Shown: positions 1-8,789 of the stretch, one piece after another
How the letters are laid out: each line of letters starts with the position of its first letter
How positions within the stretch are numbered: position 1 is the first letter of the stretch
NCBI GenBank assembly: GCA_001913845.2
Contig: MKGP02000063.1
Location: 62,001-126,000 of the forward strand
DNA from: Limnothrix sp. CACIAM 69d
GTDB taxonomy: Bacteria; Cyanobacteriota; Cyanobacteriia; CACIAM-69d
Reading direction: 5' to 3'
DNA: 64,000 bases
Program-made: the position numbers and the translations under genes
Notes under the pieces: generated by a model
Database searches by the model: none
What the model saw: the letters and a program-made list of their open reading frames with translations, nothing else
What the model was told of the DNA's origin: nothing

Positions 1-534
1 CCCGGGGGCTTTGGCACACAGGATGAGGCCTTTGAGTGCCTCACGCTGTCGCAAACGGGCAAGTTTGGCCCGGCTCCCATTGTGCTGCTCGATCGCCCCG
101 GTGGGGACTATTGGCAAACCTGGGAAGCCTACCACCGCGATCACCTGTTGGAGCGTGGCCTGATCAGCCCTGAAGATTTGAATTTGTATTTCATGACCGA
201 TCGCCCGGCCGCCGCCTGTGACTACATTGCCGACTTCTATCGGATTTATCACTCCAGTCGCTATGTGGGCGATCGGTTGGTGTTGCGCTTGCGAACGGAA
301 CTGTCGGACGAGTGGTTAGCCAACCTGAACGAAACCTTCCGTGACATTTTGGTTCATGGGGCGATCGAAAAATCCGCCGCCCTGCCCGCAGAGCGCAACA
401 GCCCTACGGTAGGGTTGCCGCGCTTGGTGATGACGTTTAACCAACGGGATTTGGGTCGGTTGCACCAGTTAATTCACCAAATCAATCAATTTCAGCCTGC
501 CACGACGTTGTTTCCGCATCCGGAGGTGAAGTAG
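1..534 (+). CDS. LOG family protein (3' part; gene starts before the window)
   Basis: Frame 1 is open from the first base. The visible protein (177 residues) begins with PGGFGTQDE, the nucleotide-binding signature of the LOG / lysine-decarboxylase-like family. Studied members cleave nucleoside 5'-monophosphates, including cytokinin precursors, into base and ribose 5-phosphate. After the core, about 120 residues (YIADFYRIYHSSRYVGDRL onward) form a C-terminal extension of the kind I associate with long bacterial LOG proteins of about 350 residues, so roughly half the gene is missing upstream. The start at base 82 is only an internal valine/leucine-rich position and not a real start. It ends 98 nt before mtnA on the same strand. 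Family assignment is firm; the substrate is not shown by the sequence. Confidence 0.8.
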   Translation, partial: PGGFGTQDEAFECLTLSQTGKFGPAPIVLLDRPGGDYWQTWEAYHRDHLLERGLISPEDLNLYFMTDRPAAACDYIADFYRIYHSSRYVGDRLVLRLRTELSDEWLANLNETFRDILVHGAIEKSAALPAERNSPTVGLPRLVMTFNQRDLGRLHQLIHQINQFQPATTLFPHPEVK

Positions 535-632
535 TTGCCGACGGGTTTTCCCGGCTGTGGATGCACCCTTGGCTTGAGCCAGGCTAACCCTCAATGCCAA
601 GATGACGATCGCTCTTTGAATTGTGGTGGTTC

Positions 633-1754
633 ATGAAAATTGCTGGTGTTGCGACCCGAACCATTCAGTTTGATCCCGATCGCCCGGAAACGGTGGCGGT
701 GATTGACCAACGGCTGTTGCCCCATCAACTGGTTTGGCAACCGCTGCCGGATTTGGAAACGGCGGCTTGGGCGATTGAGGAGATGGTGGTGCGCGGTGCG
801 CCGCTGATTGGGGCCACGGCGGCGGTGGGGATGGCCCTGGCGGGCATGGCGGCGCGATCGACGGCGGACTTTCAGGGCGCGATCGCGGAGGCGGCCCAAC
901 GGCTACTGAAAACGCGGCCCACGGCCGTGAACCTCCATTGGGCGATCGCTCAGCAGTTGGCAGCAGTGGCCGATTGTCAGTCCGGGGCGGCCGCGTTCGA
1001 TCGGCTGCGGCTGCGGGCCGCCGAAATCATCGAGGCCGATGTGCAGCAATGTGCCCAAATTGGCCACCACGGCCAACGCCTAATTGCAGACATCTATGGC
1101 CGCACCGGCCGCCCTGTGAATGTGCTGACACACTGCAATGCGGGCTGGCTGGCCTGTGTGGACTGGGGAACCGCCACCGCTCCCATCTATCAAGCCTTTG
1201 ATCAGGGGATTCCGCTCCATGTGTGGGTGGATGAAACTCGCCCACGCAACCAAGGTGCAAAGCTGACCGCTTGGGAGTTGGGCCAACATGGCGTGCCCCA
1301 TACCCTGATTGCGGACAACACGGGCGGCCACCTGATGCAGCATGGTTTGGTGGATTTGGTGATTGTGGGGAGCGATCGCACCACGCGCTGTGGCGATGTG
1401 GCCAACAAAATTGGTACTTACCTGAAGGCCTTGGCCGCGAAGGATAACGAGGTGCCGTTTTACGTGGCCCTGCCGTCTTCCACGATCGATTGGACCTTGC
1501 GGGACGGGGTGCGGGAAATTCCGATCGAACAACGGAGCGATCGGGAAGTGAAATATATGGACGGCCGCACGGAATCGGGAGAAATTGCCCCTGTGCTGAT
1601 TTGCCCAGAAGACTCTCCGGCGGCGAACTATGGGTTTGATGTGACCCCGGCCCGGTTGGTCACGGGGTTGATCACCGAGCGCGGCCTTTGCCCCGCCTCC
1701 GAGGCGGGCTTGCTGGGCCTGTTTCCCGAACAGGAGACCCAAAATCATGGATGA
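633..1754 (+). CDS. mtnA: S-methyl-5-thioribose-1-phosphate isomerase MtnA
   Basis: Encodes 373 residues, the usual MtnA length. The enzyme isomerises methylthioribose 1-phosphate to methylthioribulose 1-phosphate in the methionine salvage pathway, in the cytoplasm. Family motifs are present in order: VRGAPLIGATAAVGMA near the N-terminus, THCNAGWLA with the catalytic-region cysteine, ETRPRNQGAKLTAWEL, and VGSDRTTRCGDVANKIGT with the conserved aspartate, followed by the C-terminal block with EIP and NYGFDVTPA. The ATG at 633 was chosen over an in-frame TTG at 621 because family members begin close to the IAGVATRTIQ block. Its last 8 bases overlap the start of the next gene, so the two are probably translated together. 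eIF2B-alpha-like relatives share the fold, but the motif set favours MtnA. Confidence 0.92.
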   Translation: MKIAGVATRTIQFDPDRPETVAVIDQRLLPHQLVWQPLPDLETAAWAIEEMVVRGAPLIGATAAVGMALAGMAARSTADFQGAIAEAAQRLLKTRPTAVNLHWAIAQQLAAVADCQSGAAAFDRLRLRAAEIIEADVQQCAQIGHHGQRLIADIYGRTGRPVNVLTHCNAGWLACVDWGTATAPIYQAFDQGIPLHVWVDETRPRNQGAKLTAWELGQHGVPHTLIADNTGGHLMQHGLVDLVIVGSDRTTRCGDVANKIGTYLKALAAKDNEVPFYVALPSSTIDWTLRDGVREIPIEQRSDREVKYMDGRTESGEIAPVLICPEDSPAANYGFDVTPARLVTGLITERGLCPASEAGLLGLFPEQETQNHG

Positions 1755-2358
1755 GGGCGTAATTAAATTTGCCTGCGATTGGGAACAGGCTCCCCCGATC
1801 GCCCTTGACCCGGCGGCATTGCAGGCGCTGATCACCTGGCGCGATCGACTGTTTCAGTGGGGGGCGATCGGGGTGTATCCCAACGGCATTGGCTACGGCA
1901 ACCTCAGCATTCGTCTGGGGATCGATCGATTTTTGATCTCCGGTACGCAGACGGGCCACCTCACCCGCACCGGCCCCGAGCATTACACCCTGGTCGATCG
2001 CTGGGAGATCGATCGCAACTGGCTGCACTGCCGGGGGCCGATCTGCGCCTCGTCGGAATCCCTAACCCATGCGGCCATCTACCAACTGGATCCAAACATT
2101 CAGGCGATTATTCACGGCCACTGTCCCGCCCTTTGGGATCAAGAGCGCGATCGCCTGCCCACCACTCGGGCAACGGTTCCCTATGGCACACCAGCCATGG
2201 CGCGGGAAATGGCGCGGCTGTTTACCGAAAGTCCCTTACCGGAATGCCGCATTTTGGTGATGGCGGGTCATGAGGATGGGGTGTTGTCCTTTGGCCAAGA
2301 TTTGGAAACGGCGGCCCAACCGTTGCTCGATCGCCTCGCGGCCCTAGGGGCGAGCTGA
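1747..2358 (+). CDS. mtnB: class II aldolase/adducin family protein, probable methylthioribulose-1-phosphate dehydratase
   Basis: A 203-residue class II aldolase/adducin-type protein. IGYGNLSIRL near residue 45 is the glycine-asparagine-rich phosphate-binding region; IIHGHCPALW and the later AGHEDGVLSFG supply histidines expected to hold the metal ion. Overlap with mtnA by 8 bases (ATGGATGA) argues that it performs the next salvage step, dehydration of methylthioribulose 1-phosphate to a diketo compound. That role rests on family and gene order. Its first metal motif is HGH rather than the HTH-type motif common in textbook MtnB, so a related sugar-phosphate aldolase or dehydratase role is possible. 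The rest of the salvage pathway is not in this window. Confidence 0.75.
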   Translation: MDEGVIKFACDWEQAPPIALDPAALQALITWRDRLFQWGAIGVYPNGIGYGNLSIRLGIDRFLISGTQTGHLTRTGPEHYTLVDRWEIDRNWLHCRGPICASSESLTHAAIYQLDPNIQAIIHGHCPALWDQERDRLPTTRATVPYGTPAMAREMARLFTESPLPECRILVMAGHEDGVLSFGQDLETAAQPLLDRLAALGAS

Positions 2359-2445
2359 ATAGGGTTAATCAACGGTTGATCTCGCTGGGGGCCTGTCGTT
2401 AAATCACCTAAAACCCTGGTTCCACTACTAGCAGATCGTGGGGGG

Positions 2446-2465
2446 CAAGGGGCTTAAGCCCCTTG
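2446..2465. repeat. perfect 20-base palindrome, dispersed repeat copy a
   Basis: CAAGGGGCTTAAGCCCCTTG is a perfect palindrome in the 191-nt space between the convergent mtnB and LytM genes, 87 nt after the mtnB stop. Related copies lie at 13197, 14309, 14826 and 24190, all downstream of gene ends. As RNA it would form a GC-rich stem, so it may act as a weak or bidirectional terminator. No T run follows. Confidence 0.7.
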
Positions 2466-2549
2466 TCTAGGTTGGCTAGGGCGTTGAGGATCAACCATCT
2501 TCACTTGATCCTAGAAAATAACGACAGGCCCGAACCCTCGGGCATGGCT

Positions 2550-3893
2550 TTAGCGCAGGTAGGGCACTGGATCCACCGGGTCGCCATTTTCCCGTACTTC
2601 AAAATGCAAGTGGGGCCCCGTGGACAGCCCCGTGGAACCAACGGCGGCGATCGCCTCGCCCTTGTGCACCGTCTGCCCCACCCGCACATAGAGTTCGCTG
2701 TTGTGACCATAAAGGGTGGACAGACCATCCCCCCGATCGATCACCACCGTGTTGCCATAGCCCCCAAACGAGCCGGCCACCACCACGGTTCCGCCATGGG
2801 CCGATCGCACCGTGGTTCCATAGGCTGCCCCAAAATCAATCCCATTGTGCCGTCGGCCGTAGCCCAAAATCGGATGCACCCGCCAGCCAAACCCACTGGT
2901 GATCAGCGCGTCCACGGGCGTGGCCAGGATGCCGCCCGGTAACTTCAAAATTTTGGGTTCACCGGCATTCAGACTTCCAAACTGGCCCGGCACGCGAAAG
3001 GCCGCCATGCGGTTTAAACGGGCGATCGCCTCGGCCTGTTGCTGTTCGGTAATGCGCTGCTGAATCAGGCGCGTGAGGTTGGCCGAGTCCCGATCGAGCT
3101 GGGCCTGTTCCGTTTGCAAACGGGCTTGGTCGGCCCGTAAGGCGGCCGCCCGGGCCTGCTCCGCTTGGGTGCGGCGACGCAATTCCAACTCCTCCAGGCT
3201 CAGGTCTTGGCTGAGGCTGGCCAATTCTCGACGGCGTTCTTGCCATTGACTGCGCTGCAAACTGAGCTGATCCGCAGCGCGATCGAGTTCCTTCAGTTGC
3301 CGGCGATCGGCTCCATAGACCGCTTGCAGCCGGTGTTGATGATCAAAAAACTGTTCGATCGACTTGCTCTGGAGCAATGCCGCCAATCCCCACTGAGGCG
3401 ATTGCTGTTGCAGAAATCGCAGCCGGGCCACGATCGCCAACCGTTTGCGCTGGTAGTTCTGTTCCGCAAGGGCTAAATCGCGCTCCAAAATCGCCAACTG
3501 ATCCACCGCCCTGTCCAAACGGCTTTGGGTGCGATCCGACTCCGCCTCGGTGCGATCGAGCGACTGCTCCAGGGTTTTCATCTGTTCCTGGGTCGCCTGT
3601 TGCTGTTGCTGGACGGTTTGCCGCTGTTCCTTAACGGTTTGCCGCTGCTGGTTCAGTTGCTGTTGCTGTTGGCGCAACTCCGGCAACGACTGCGATCGGG
3701 CCAGGTCAACCGACCCCAGCAACCAACCCGACCCCAACAACAACCCCAACCCGATCGCCACCAGCCAAGGGCGCGATCGGGTGAACCATTGGATCATCCA
3801 TCCCATCAACCGTCGGGTGGGCGATCGCAATGGATTGCCCAACAACGGTGCTGCATGAGTCGATCGGGGGGCGCGCTCAGGGGCGATCGCCAT
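2550..3893 (-). CDS. murein hydrolase activator / LytM (M23) peptidase of EnvC-NlpD type
   Basis: 447 residues. A basic N-terminus and a hydrophobic stretch at about 40-60 (WLVAIGLGLLLGSGWLLGSV) form a signal anchor. Residues about 65-300 are glutamine/arginine-rich coiled coil (LRQQQQQLNQQRQ and similar). The last 125 residues are an M23 domain with SGFGWRVHPILG, HNGIDFG and GPHLHFEV, so the zinc ligands are intact and the domain could cleave peptidoglycan cross-links itself, unlike the inactive EnvC LytM domain. It probably acts in the periplasm in cell separation or wall remodelling. The ATG at 3893 has a GAGGA sequence upstream and overlaps the stop of the small upstream gene by 17 nt, suggesting coupling. 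Later ATGs at 3806 and 3797, just before the hydrophobic segment, are possible alternative starts. Confidence 0.88.
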   Translation of the reverse strand: MAIAPERAPRSTHAAPLLGNPLRSPTRRLMGWMIQWFTRSRPWLVAIGLGLLLGSGWLLGSVDLARSQSLPELRQQQQQLNQQRQTVKEQRQTVQQQQQATQEQMKTLEQSLDRTEAESDRTQSRLDRAVDQLAILERDLALAEQNYQRKRLAIVARLRFLQQQSPQWGLAALLQSKSIEQFFDHQHRLQAVYGADRRQLKELDRAADQLSLQRSQWQERRRELASLSQDLSLEELELRRRTQAEQARAAALRADQARLQTEQAQLDRDSANLTRLIQQRITEQQQAEAIARLNRMAAFRVPGQFGSLNAGEPKILKLPGGILATPVDALITSGFGWRVHPILGYGRRHNGIDFGAAYGTTVRSAHGGTVVVAGSFGGYGNTVVIDRGDGLSTLYGHNSELYVRVGQTVHKGEAIAAVGSTGLSTGPHLHFEVRENGDPVDPVPYLR

Positions 3894-4083
3894 AACGGAG
3901 CCATCCTCGCCAAACCGAATGGAAAATTCGATTCAACGCCTGTTGCTCATGCTCCGTCAAGTCACTGTCCACCAGCGCCTCATGGAGTCGCTCGCATTGA
4001 TCCTCTGTAATGACCCCTGAAGTCATCGCATCTGCGTAAATTTCCATCAGGGTTGCATCCGATAAATTCACAGCATTAGCCAT
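3877..4083 (-). CDS. small conserved-looking protein of unknown function
   Basis: A 68-residue acidic, helix-rich protein starting MANAVNLSDATLMEIYADAM. The ATG at 4083 was preferred to an upstream in-frame start at 4176 because the extra 31 residues look like translated non-coding DNA. The pattern DATLMEIYADAMTSGVITEDQ followed by a second helix and a Trp-rich tail (VWRGWLRYGD) resembles a small protein I have seen in cyanobacteria, but I know no function. Its stop overlaps the start of the LytM peptidase gene by 17 nt, so the two are probably co-transcribed. The ribosome binding site is weak. No signal peptide or membrane segment is visible, which points to a cytoplasmic protein. Confidence 0.6.
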   Translation of the reverse strand: MANAVNLSDATLMEIYADAMTSGVITEDQCERLHEALVDSDLTEHEQQALNRIFHSVWRGWLRYGDRP

Positions 4084-4812
4084 GGTCTTTATGACTTTTT
4101 TTAAGAAAATTAACCATCCCAAATGCCCCACACACAGCGACAGCTCAACCCCAAAATTGGCATCTGCACAACCCAAAATGCATGGATTTCATCATGAACA
4201 AATCCATGATCTGGACTAGGAGTCACAGTGCTGCATCTGAGGCTGATCCTCAAGGGGCGATCGGCGCGGGAGCGCGGGGATCAAATCATAACCATTCGCT
4301 CAAGGATCTGAGAAATGGTCTTTGAAACCAGGCTCCTGAAGCAACCAAGGCAAACGGTCATCAACAGTACCACCCGCCCTGACTACTGCAAAATTCAGCA
4401 AAGTTCAGGACTGACCTCGGGGATCAAGGAACTGTGGGCTTTTGAGGATACTCTAAATATGGCGATTAAAATGACCGATCCCACAGCGCGATCGGGAAAT
4501 CTTAATAACTATTGAAAAAGCAGTTTTAGAGGTCAAAAAAATCACCCCGCTTCATCACCAGGCAATGAGTTCTTAACCAAGGTTTACTGAGTCCCTTTGA
4601 TTGGTTAAAAAAAATACGCGACCGACAACGCCAGACTCAGAAAAACGTAAACAACTGTGTTAATTCATACCTGGTCTTCCGTAAGCAAAATGGGAGCAAA
4701 CCATCGTGGCGGCCACTTGGCTTGCTCCCATCTGCCGTGATTTTCACTGGTGCGCTCGCTTTGCGGTAGTTAGCGACCACAGAGCGATGGAACTGCTCAG
4801 CGTCTCCGCTAC
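4084..4812. other. 729-nt intergenic region
   Basis: Lies between wecB (ending here on the minus strand) and the small gene at 3877-4083. A 66-codon plus-strand frame at 4315-4515 has no ribosome binding site and no recognisable features. The only clear structure is the hairpin at 4691-4730. It probably also holds the promoter of the minus-strand small gene-LytM pair. Confidence 0.5.
4691..4730 (-). terminator. hairpin downstream of wecB
   Basis: TGGGAGCAA (4691-4699) pairs perfectly with TTGCTCCCA (4722-4730) around a 22-nt loop, about 80-120 nt beyond the wecB stop. On the minus strand it is followed by TTTTGCTTAC, a short T run. A transcription terminator for wecB is likely. Confidence 0.5.
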
Positions 4813-5952
4813 CTAACTCGATCGCTTCGCCAACCAAGCGGCCACCGCTTGAACAATTCGGGCCGCTGCCTGACCATCCCCAAAGGGATTAGCCGCGTGG
4901 GCCATGGCCTCGTAGGCGGCCCGATCGCTCAGCAAAAGACTCGCTTCCCGGACAATATCCGCCGTGGCCGTGCCGATCAGTTTGGCCGTACCCGCTGCGA
5001 TCGCCTCGGGCCGTTCCGTCGTGTCGCGTAACACCAGCACCGGCTTGCCCAGGCTCGGCGCTTCCTCTTGCAACCCGCCGGAGTCCGTGAGGATCAGGGT
5101 CGATCGCTGCATGGCCCCAATCAGCGCCGAATAGTCCAGCGGCTCCGTTAAAAACACCCGATCGTGGGGCCCCAACTTGCCAATCAGCGGTTCGCGCACG
5201 GTCGGATTACGGTGCAGCGGCAACACCAACGACAGATCCGGGAAGCGATCGAGCAGCCCCAAAAACCCATCGGCAATGTCGGTGAGCGGGTCGCCCCAAT
5301 TTTCCCGGCGATGCACCGTTGCCAAAATCACCGGCCCTGCTGACCAATCGAGCGATCGCCCGGCCGTCGCAGTGCCAGCCAACGGGGCGATCGGGCAAGG
5401 GGGATTTTTCGCCGCCACCGCCAACAGTGCATCAATTACCGTGTTGCCCGTTTGGTGAACCTCGCCCATCACTCCCGACTTCTGTAAATTCGCCACCGCC
5501 AAATCCGTCGGCGCAAAGTGCAACTGCGTCACCTGGGAAATCAGCCGCCGATTTGCCTCCTCGGGAAACGGACTGTAGAGATTGTCTGTCCGCAAACCCG
5601 CCTCCACATGCCCCACGGGAATTTGTTGATAAAACGCCGCCAGGGCCGCCGCAAAGGCCGTTGTTGTGTCGCCCTGCACCAACACCAAGTGGGGCTGAAT
5701 TTCCGCAAACAACTCCCCCAACCCGGTCAAGCTGCGGCAAGTAATATCCGTCAGGGTTTGCCCCGGCTGCATAATCGCCAAGTCCCGATCGCCCTGCAAC
5801 TCAAACAGCCGCATCACCTGCTCGACCATTTCCTTATGCTGGCCCGTCAGCAGAATTTGGGTCTCGAAGCGATCGTCCTGCAAAAACGCCCGCGCCACCG
5901 GAGCCATCTTGATCGCTTCCGGTCGAGTCCCGATCGTCACACAAATCCGCAT
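4813..5952 (-). CDS. wecB: UDP-N-acetylglucosamine 2-epimerase (non-hydrolysing)
   Basis: 379 residues, the normal length for WecB/MnaA. It interconverts UDP-GlcNAc and UDP-ManNAc in the cytoplasm, feeding ManNAc or ManNAcA into surface polysaccharides. GTRPEAIKMAPV at the N-terminus is the UDP-sugar-binding signature; VHRRENWGDPL and LTDSGGLQEEAPSLGKP with LRDTTERPE are the catalytic and nucleotide-binding blocks of the GT-B-like fold. The ATG at 5952 begins directly at the first strand; a GTG four codons upstream at 5964 is equally possible because neither has a clear ribosome binding site. It appears to be a single-gene unit, with a hairpin at 4691-4730 after it. Function is confident; which polysaccharide it serves is not shown. 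Confidence 0.92.
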   Translation of the reverse strand: MRICVTIGTRPEAIKMAPVARAFLQDDRFETQILLTGQHKEMVEQVMRLFELQGDRDLAIMQPGQTLTDITCRSLTGLGELFAEIQPHLVLVQGDTTTAFAAALAAFYQQIPVGHVEAGLRTDNLYSPFPEEANRRLISQVTQLHFAPTDLAVANLQKSGVMGEVHQTGNTVIDALLAVAAKNPPCPIAPLAGTATAGRSLDWSAGPVILATVHRRENWGDPLTDIADGFLGLLDRFPDLSLVLPLHRNPTVREPLIGKLGPHDRVFLTEPLDYSALIGAMQRSTLILTDSGGLQEEAPSLGKPVLVLRDTTERPEAIAAGTAKLIGTATADIVREASLLLSDRAAYEAMAHAANPFGDGQAAARIVQAVAAWLAKRSS

Positions 5953-6037
5953 CCGGTCAGCCACAGCGCCAATCCATCCTATGAATTAATTGGTTGAATC
6001 AATCTTGGGGTGCAAGCCCGCCCTACAGATTACCGGC

Positions 6038-6805
6038 TCATAAGTCATAGAGCCGCCTAAACCAATCCACAAAAGCTTGAACTTGGGGACTAGTTAGATT
6101 TAGTTTTTCTCCTTCTTTCAATATTTTGACGGCATCATATAAGCTCTGATCTGGCGGATTTTGCCAAGAAAGCCAGGTATGAATACGAGCTTTATCACGA
6201 TGATTCTTGATAAATGGAGCACCCAGTTCTCGGGCGCGATCAACCACTTCCACAGCGTAATTCCAGAGATTAGCCTGCTCAATTGGAATCACAGAAGCTA
6301 AAAATGTCTCTAACATTCCTGATGACTGATTATCTGGCATTACCCAGATGCCAAACTTAATTCCACTCTCTAACTGTGTAACAAGTCCAGCTTTATTTGG
6401 CATGTCAGGAATATTAATATCTGTCAGCTCATCTACACTTTGGCACTTATTCCGAAGCTTAATCCAGTTCTGAATATCATCTGACTGTTTACCCTGAATA
6501 TTATCTGCATCAATAACAATACCAAGTGCGCAAAGCCCGGAGCTTTTAAGCTCAGTTGAGATCACGTCAGCAGTGATATTGTCAATGCCTCCCATCGCTT
6601 GAATGTTGACGACAGTTCTCTTAATACCACTTTCTTCCAATTCCCATGTAATGCCATGAGCTTCAATAATCTCAGGAATAACTAAATGGTCATTTTTGCC
6701 TTCAACCAAAAGTCTGCGAGGATTTTGCGATGTTTTATCTACCAGCAATGAACTCTCGGATTGTGCAATCAAAAGCTTCCGAGGAGTTTTTGATTTCTTA
6801 GGCAC
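6038..6805 (-). CDS. TOPRIM-like (DUF3226-type) protein, partner of the adjacent AAA ATPase
   Basis: 255 residues from a GTG at 6805, two bases after the stop of the upstream ATPase (TAG AA GTG), so translation is almost certainly coupled. After a basic N-terminal tail, RRLLVEGKNDHLVIPEII supplies the glutamate of a TOPRIM-like fold (E35), and LGIVIDADN supplies the D-x-D pair (D99, D101). This is the DUF3226 arrangement. TOPRIM domains paired with ABC-type ATPases form OLD-family nucleases, and the PARIS effector is also TOPRIM-like, so a nuclease effector role in phage defence is plausible. The gene is visibly more AT-rich than its surroundings and lacks complete HIP1 octamers. Domain family fairly sure; activity inferred. 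Confidence 0.72.
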   Translation of the reverse strand: MPKKSKTPRKLLIAQSESSLLVDKTSQNPRRLLVEGKNDHLVIPEIIEAHGITWELEESGIKRTVVNIQAMGGIDNITADVISTELKSSGLCALGIVIDADNIQGKQSDDIQNWIKLRNKCQSVDELTDINIPDMPNKAGLVTQLESGIKFGIWVMPDNQSSGMLETFLASVIPIEQANLWNYAVEVVDRARELGAPFIKNHRDKARIHTWLSWQNPPDQSLYDAVKILKEGEKLNLTSPQVQAFVDWFRRLYDL

Positions 6806-6807
6806 TT

Positions 6808-7917
6808 CTAACGAACCTCCAAATCGCGATTTGCAGCAATTACCAGTTGCTGACTAGTAAAGGTGATACTTGTACTTCTACTGCTATCAATCCGATGTAG
6901 CATAATTTCATCAGAAGGAATCTCATTCATAGCAATAACTTCCCCCAGTGCTTCCCAACAATCACGGCTGTGGGTTGTTGCAAAAACTTGGATATCTAGC
7001 TCTTTAGAAGTTTTCCAAATTAGCTTCCAAAGATCAACCATGACACTGTAGTGAAAGCCAGTATCAATCTCATCAATTAACAAGATCTTATTTTTCGCGC
7101 TGACCAGCACCAAAACAAGACCTAGGATGCGCCATAATCCATCACCCATACTCGCAAGTGGAATGATTTCATCAAATCCTTCCACCTTGGCAAAGAAGCC
7201 TTGCTTAGGGATTGAGCCAATTCTCTCAATATCAACGTACCTGGGAGCAATTCTTTGAATTTTGGGTTCTAGAATTTTTGCTGCCTCTAAGACTAAATTC
7301 TCTGTCGGCTGCAAAACTACTTCATTGTAAAGATAAGCTGCTTCTTGAGAAGTTGCTTTTGTTGAAATCATAAAATCAACATCTTGATCCTGATAGAGAG
7401 GACTTTGAATACTGCCTGATTTTTGAAAAATAATTTCGCGATCAGGAGATAGAGTCCCCACATATTGAATATCTTTCGATCCTGGTTTTTTTCTGTTGAT
7501 TAAGATCTTGGGTCTTGTTGGTTCTCGAAAGTCTTCTGAAAAGGCATCAAAAGTAATAACTGAATCTGTTTTGCGATCATCCATCACGAGTTGTATAGTC
7601 AACTCTTTTTGATAGGTGTTGGATAAACCTGAAATTTTGATGATGTTTTGAGAAGTAGTCTTTCGATTATGGAAAAAATGAATGATTTCTGAAGCATACT
7701 TCTGAGGATCAGCAGCCGGAGAGATTTCGCCTCGAATGAATTGCAACTCAGTCATGATCTGGGCGGGATGCTCCTGGGTCATGAGCAAGTAAATAGCTTC
7801 TAAAACTGAGGTTTTGCCGCTGTTGTTTTTACCGGTAAGCAGGTTGATGCGGCCCAGTTTGGGGATGGTGAAGTGGGAAAATTGGCGGAAGTTTTCGATT
7901 TCTAGGCTTTGGAGCAT
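6808..7917 (-). CDS. AAA family ATPase (OLD/RecF-like, AAA_15/AAA_21 type)
   Basis: 369 residues from the ATG at 7917, which has AGGAG 9 nt upstream; a longer frame to 7968 lacks this support. The N-terminus LQSLEIENFRQFSHF and Walker A GKNNSGKTS (residues 29-37) are typical of SMC/RecF/OLD-type ATPases that link conserved N- and C-terminal halves through a variable middle. SMGDGLWRI is the signature-motif region, KILLIDEIDTGFH is Walker B with the D-loop region, and FATTHSRDCWEAL carries the switch histidine. The TOPRIM-like gene follows two bases after its stop. Together they look like a split OLD or PARIS-like defence pair, with this protein as sensor and energy module. Low GC and absence of HIP1 octamers suggest recent transfer. 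Confidence 0.8.
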   Translation of the reverse strand: MLQSLEIENFRQFSHFTIPKLGRINLLTGKNNSGKTSVLEAIYLLMTQEHPAQIMTELQFIRGEISPAADPQKYASEIIHFFHNRKTTSQNIIKISGLSNTYQKELTIQLVMDDRKTDSVITFDAFSEDFREPTRPKILINRKKPGSKDIQYVGTLSPDREIIFQKSGSIQSPLYQDQDVDFMISTKATSQEAAYLYNEVVLQPTENLVLEAAKILEPKIQRIAPRYVDIERIGSIPKQGFFAKVEGFDEIIPLASMGDGLWRILGLVLVLVSAKNKILLIDEIDTGFHYSVMVDLWKLIWKTSKELDIQVFATTHSRDCWEALGEVIAMNEIPSDEIMLHRIDSSRSTSITFTSQQLVIAANRDLEVR

Positions 7918-7991
7918 GGTGCGTAACTCCTGGGGGGCGAAGGAGAAGCGATCGCCCGGATGGGTCAAGGTGGACTAGTTCAAAACTAACG

Positions 7992-8028
7992 CGAAAAACC
8001 CTGATCCAGTGCTGACAGGATCGGGGTT
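7992..8028 (-). terminator. intrinsic terminator of dps
   Basis: On the minus strand AACCCCGATCC and GGATCAGGGTT form an 11-bp stem with one G-T wobble, followed by a T run (plus-strand A run at 7994-7998). It starts 56 nt after the dps stop, the classical rho-independent layout, and separates dps from the ATPase-TOPRIM pair. Confidence 0.8.
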
Positions 8029-8083
8029 CTCGAGTGATGGTCGATCGCCCTTCGCGCGATCGGGAGGGGCGATCGACTGGAAT

Positions 8084-8566
8084 CTACTGCAACAAACTCC
8101 GCAGCATCCAAGCGTTCTTCTCGTGAATTTGCAGGCGCTGGGTTAACAGATCGGCCGTAGGTTCATCATTCGCTGCATCGGCCAGGGGGAACACCGCTCG
8201 CGCCGTGCGAACGACAGCCTCTTGACCTTCCACCAACTGGGCAATCATCACCTCGGCGCTGGGAACGCCCTCGGCCTCGGGAATGGAGGTTAGCTTGGCA
8301 TATTCGCTGTAGCTGCCGGGAGCCGGGAAGCCAAGCGATCGAATCCGTTCCGCAATCAAATCCACTGCGAGGGCCAGTTCGGTGTACTGCGCCTCGAACA
8401 TCAGGTGCAGGGTGTTGAACATGGGGCCCGTCACGTTCCAATGAAAGTTGTGAGTTTTGAGATAGAGGGTGTAGGTGTCGGCCAGGACGCGGGAAAGGCC
8501 GGCGGCGATGTTGGCGCGATCGGCTTCGGGAATGCCGATATTAATGATGGGAGCAGAAACAGCCAT
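8084..8566 (-). CDS. dps: Dps family DNA-protection / ferritin-like protein
   Basis: 160 residues, normal for Dps. The protein forms a 12-subunit shell that oxidises Fe(II) with peroxide and stores it, protecting DNA and proteins under starvation or oxidative stress. [19 protein letters not shown] carries the ferroxidase histidines shared between subunits and the H-W pair of the family; [19 protein letters not shown] supplies acidic ligands, with Glu where many Dps have Asp, a conservative change. The C-terminal helix has [14 protein letters not shown]. The N-terminus is short, with no lysine-rich tail, so direct DNA binding need not occur. It is transcribed alone with its own terminator and diverges from the restriction-modification gene at 8790. 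The ribosome binding site is weak. Confidence 0.93.
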   Translation of the reverse strand: MAVSAPIINIGIPEADRANIAAGLSRVLADTYTLYLKTHNFHWNVTGPMFNTLHLMFEAQYTELALAVDLIAERIRSLGFPAPGSYSEYAKLTSIPEAEGVPSAEVMIAQLVEGQEAVVRTARAVFPLADAANDEPTADLLTQRLQIHEKNAWMLRSLLQ

Positions 8567-8789
8567 GGTGAATTACCCAACTTGATGAAACGACTTTAAA
8601 ACAGGGATACGGTCGAGTTGTTTTCATCATAGTCGTATTGACTCCGAGTTTCAATAGCGCATTTTTACCATGCCGCAAAGCTTGAATGGCAACTCATGGG
8701 CTAGCCACGGCGCTCAGAATAGTAGTCTGAACTGAATAGCCTATCTGATTCAATTGATTTTCGTAGCTTTAACACACTGCTCCATTACC

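Noticed and set aside
4315-4515. 66-codon plus-strand frame in the intergenic region
   Set aside because: No ribosome binding site, no recognisable pattern and composition like non-coding DNA.
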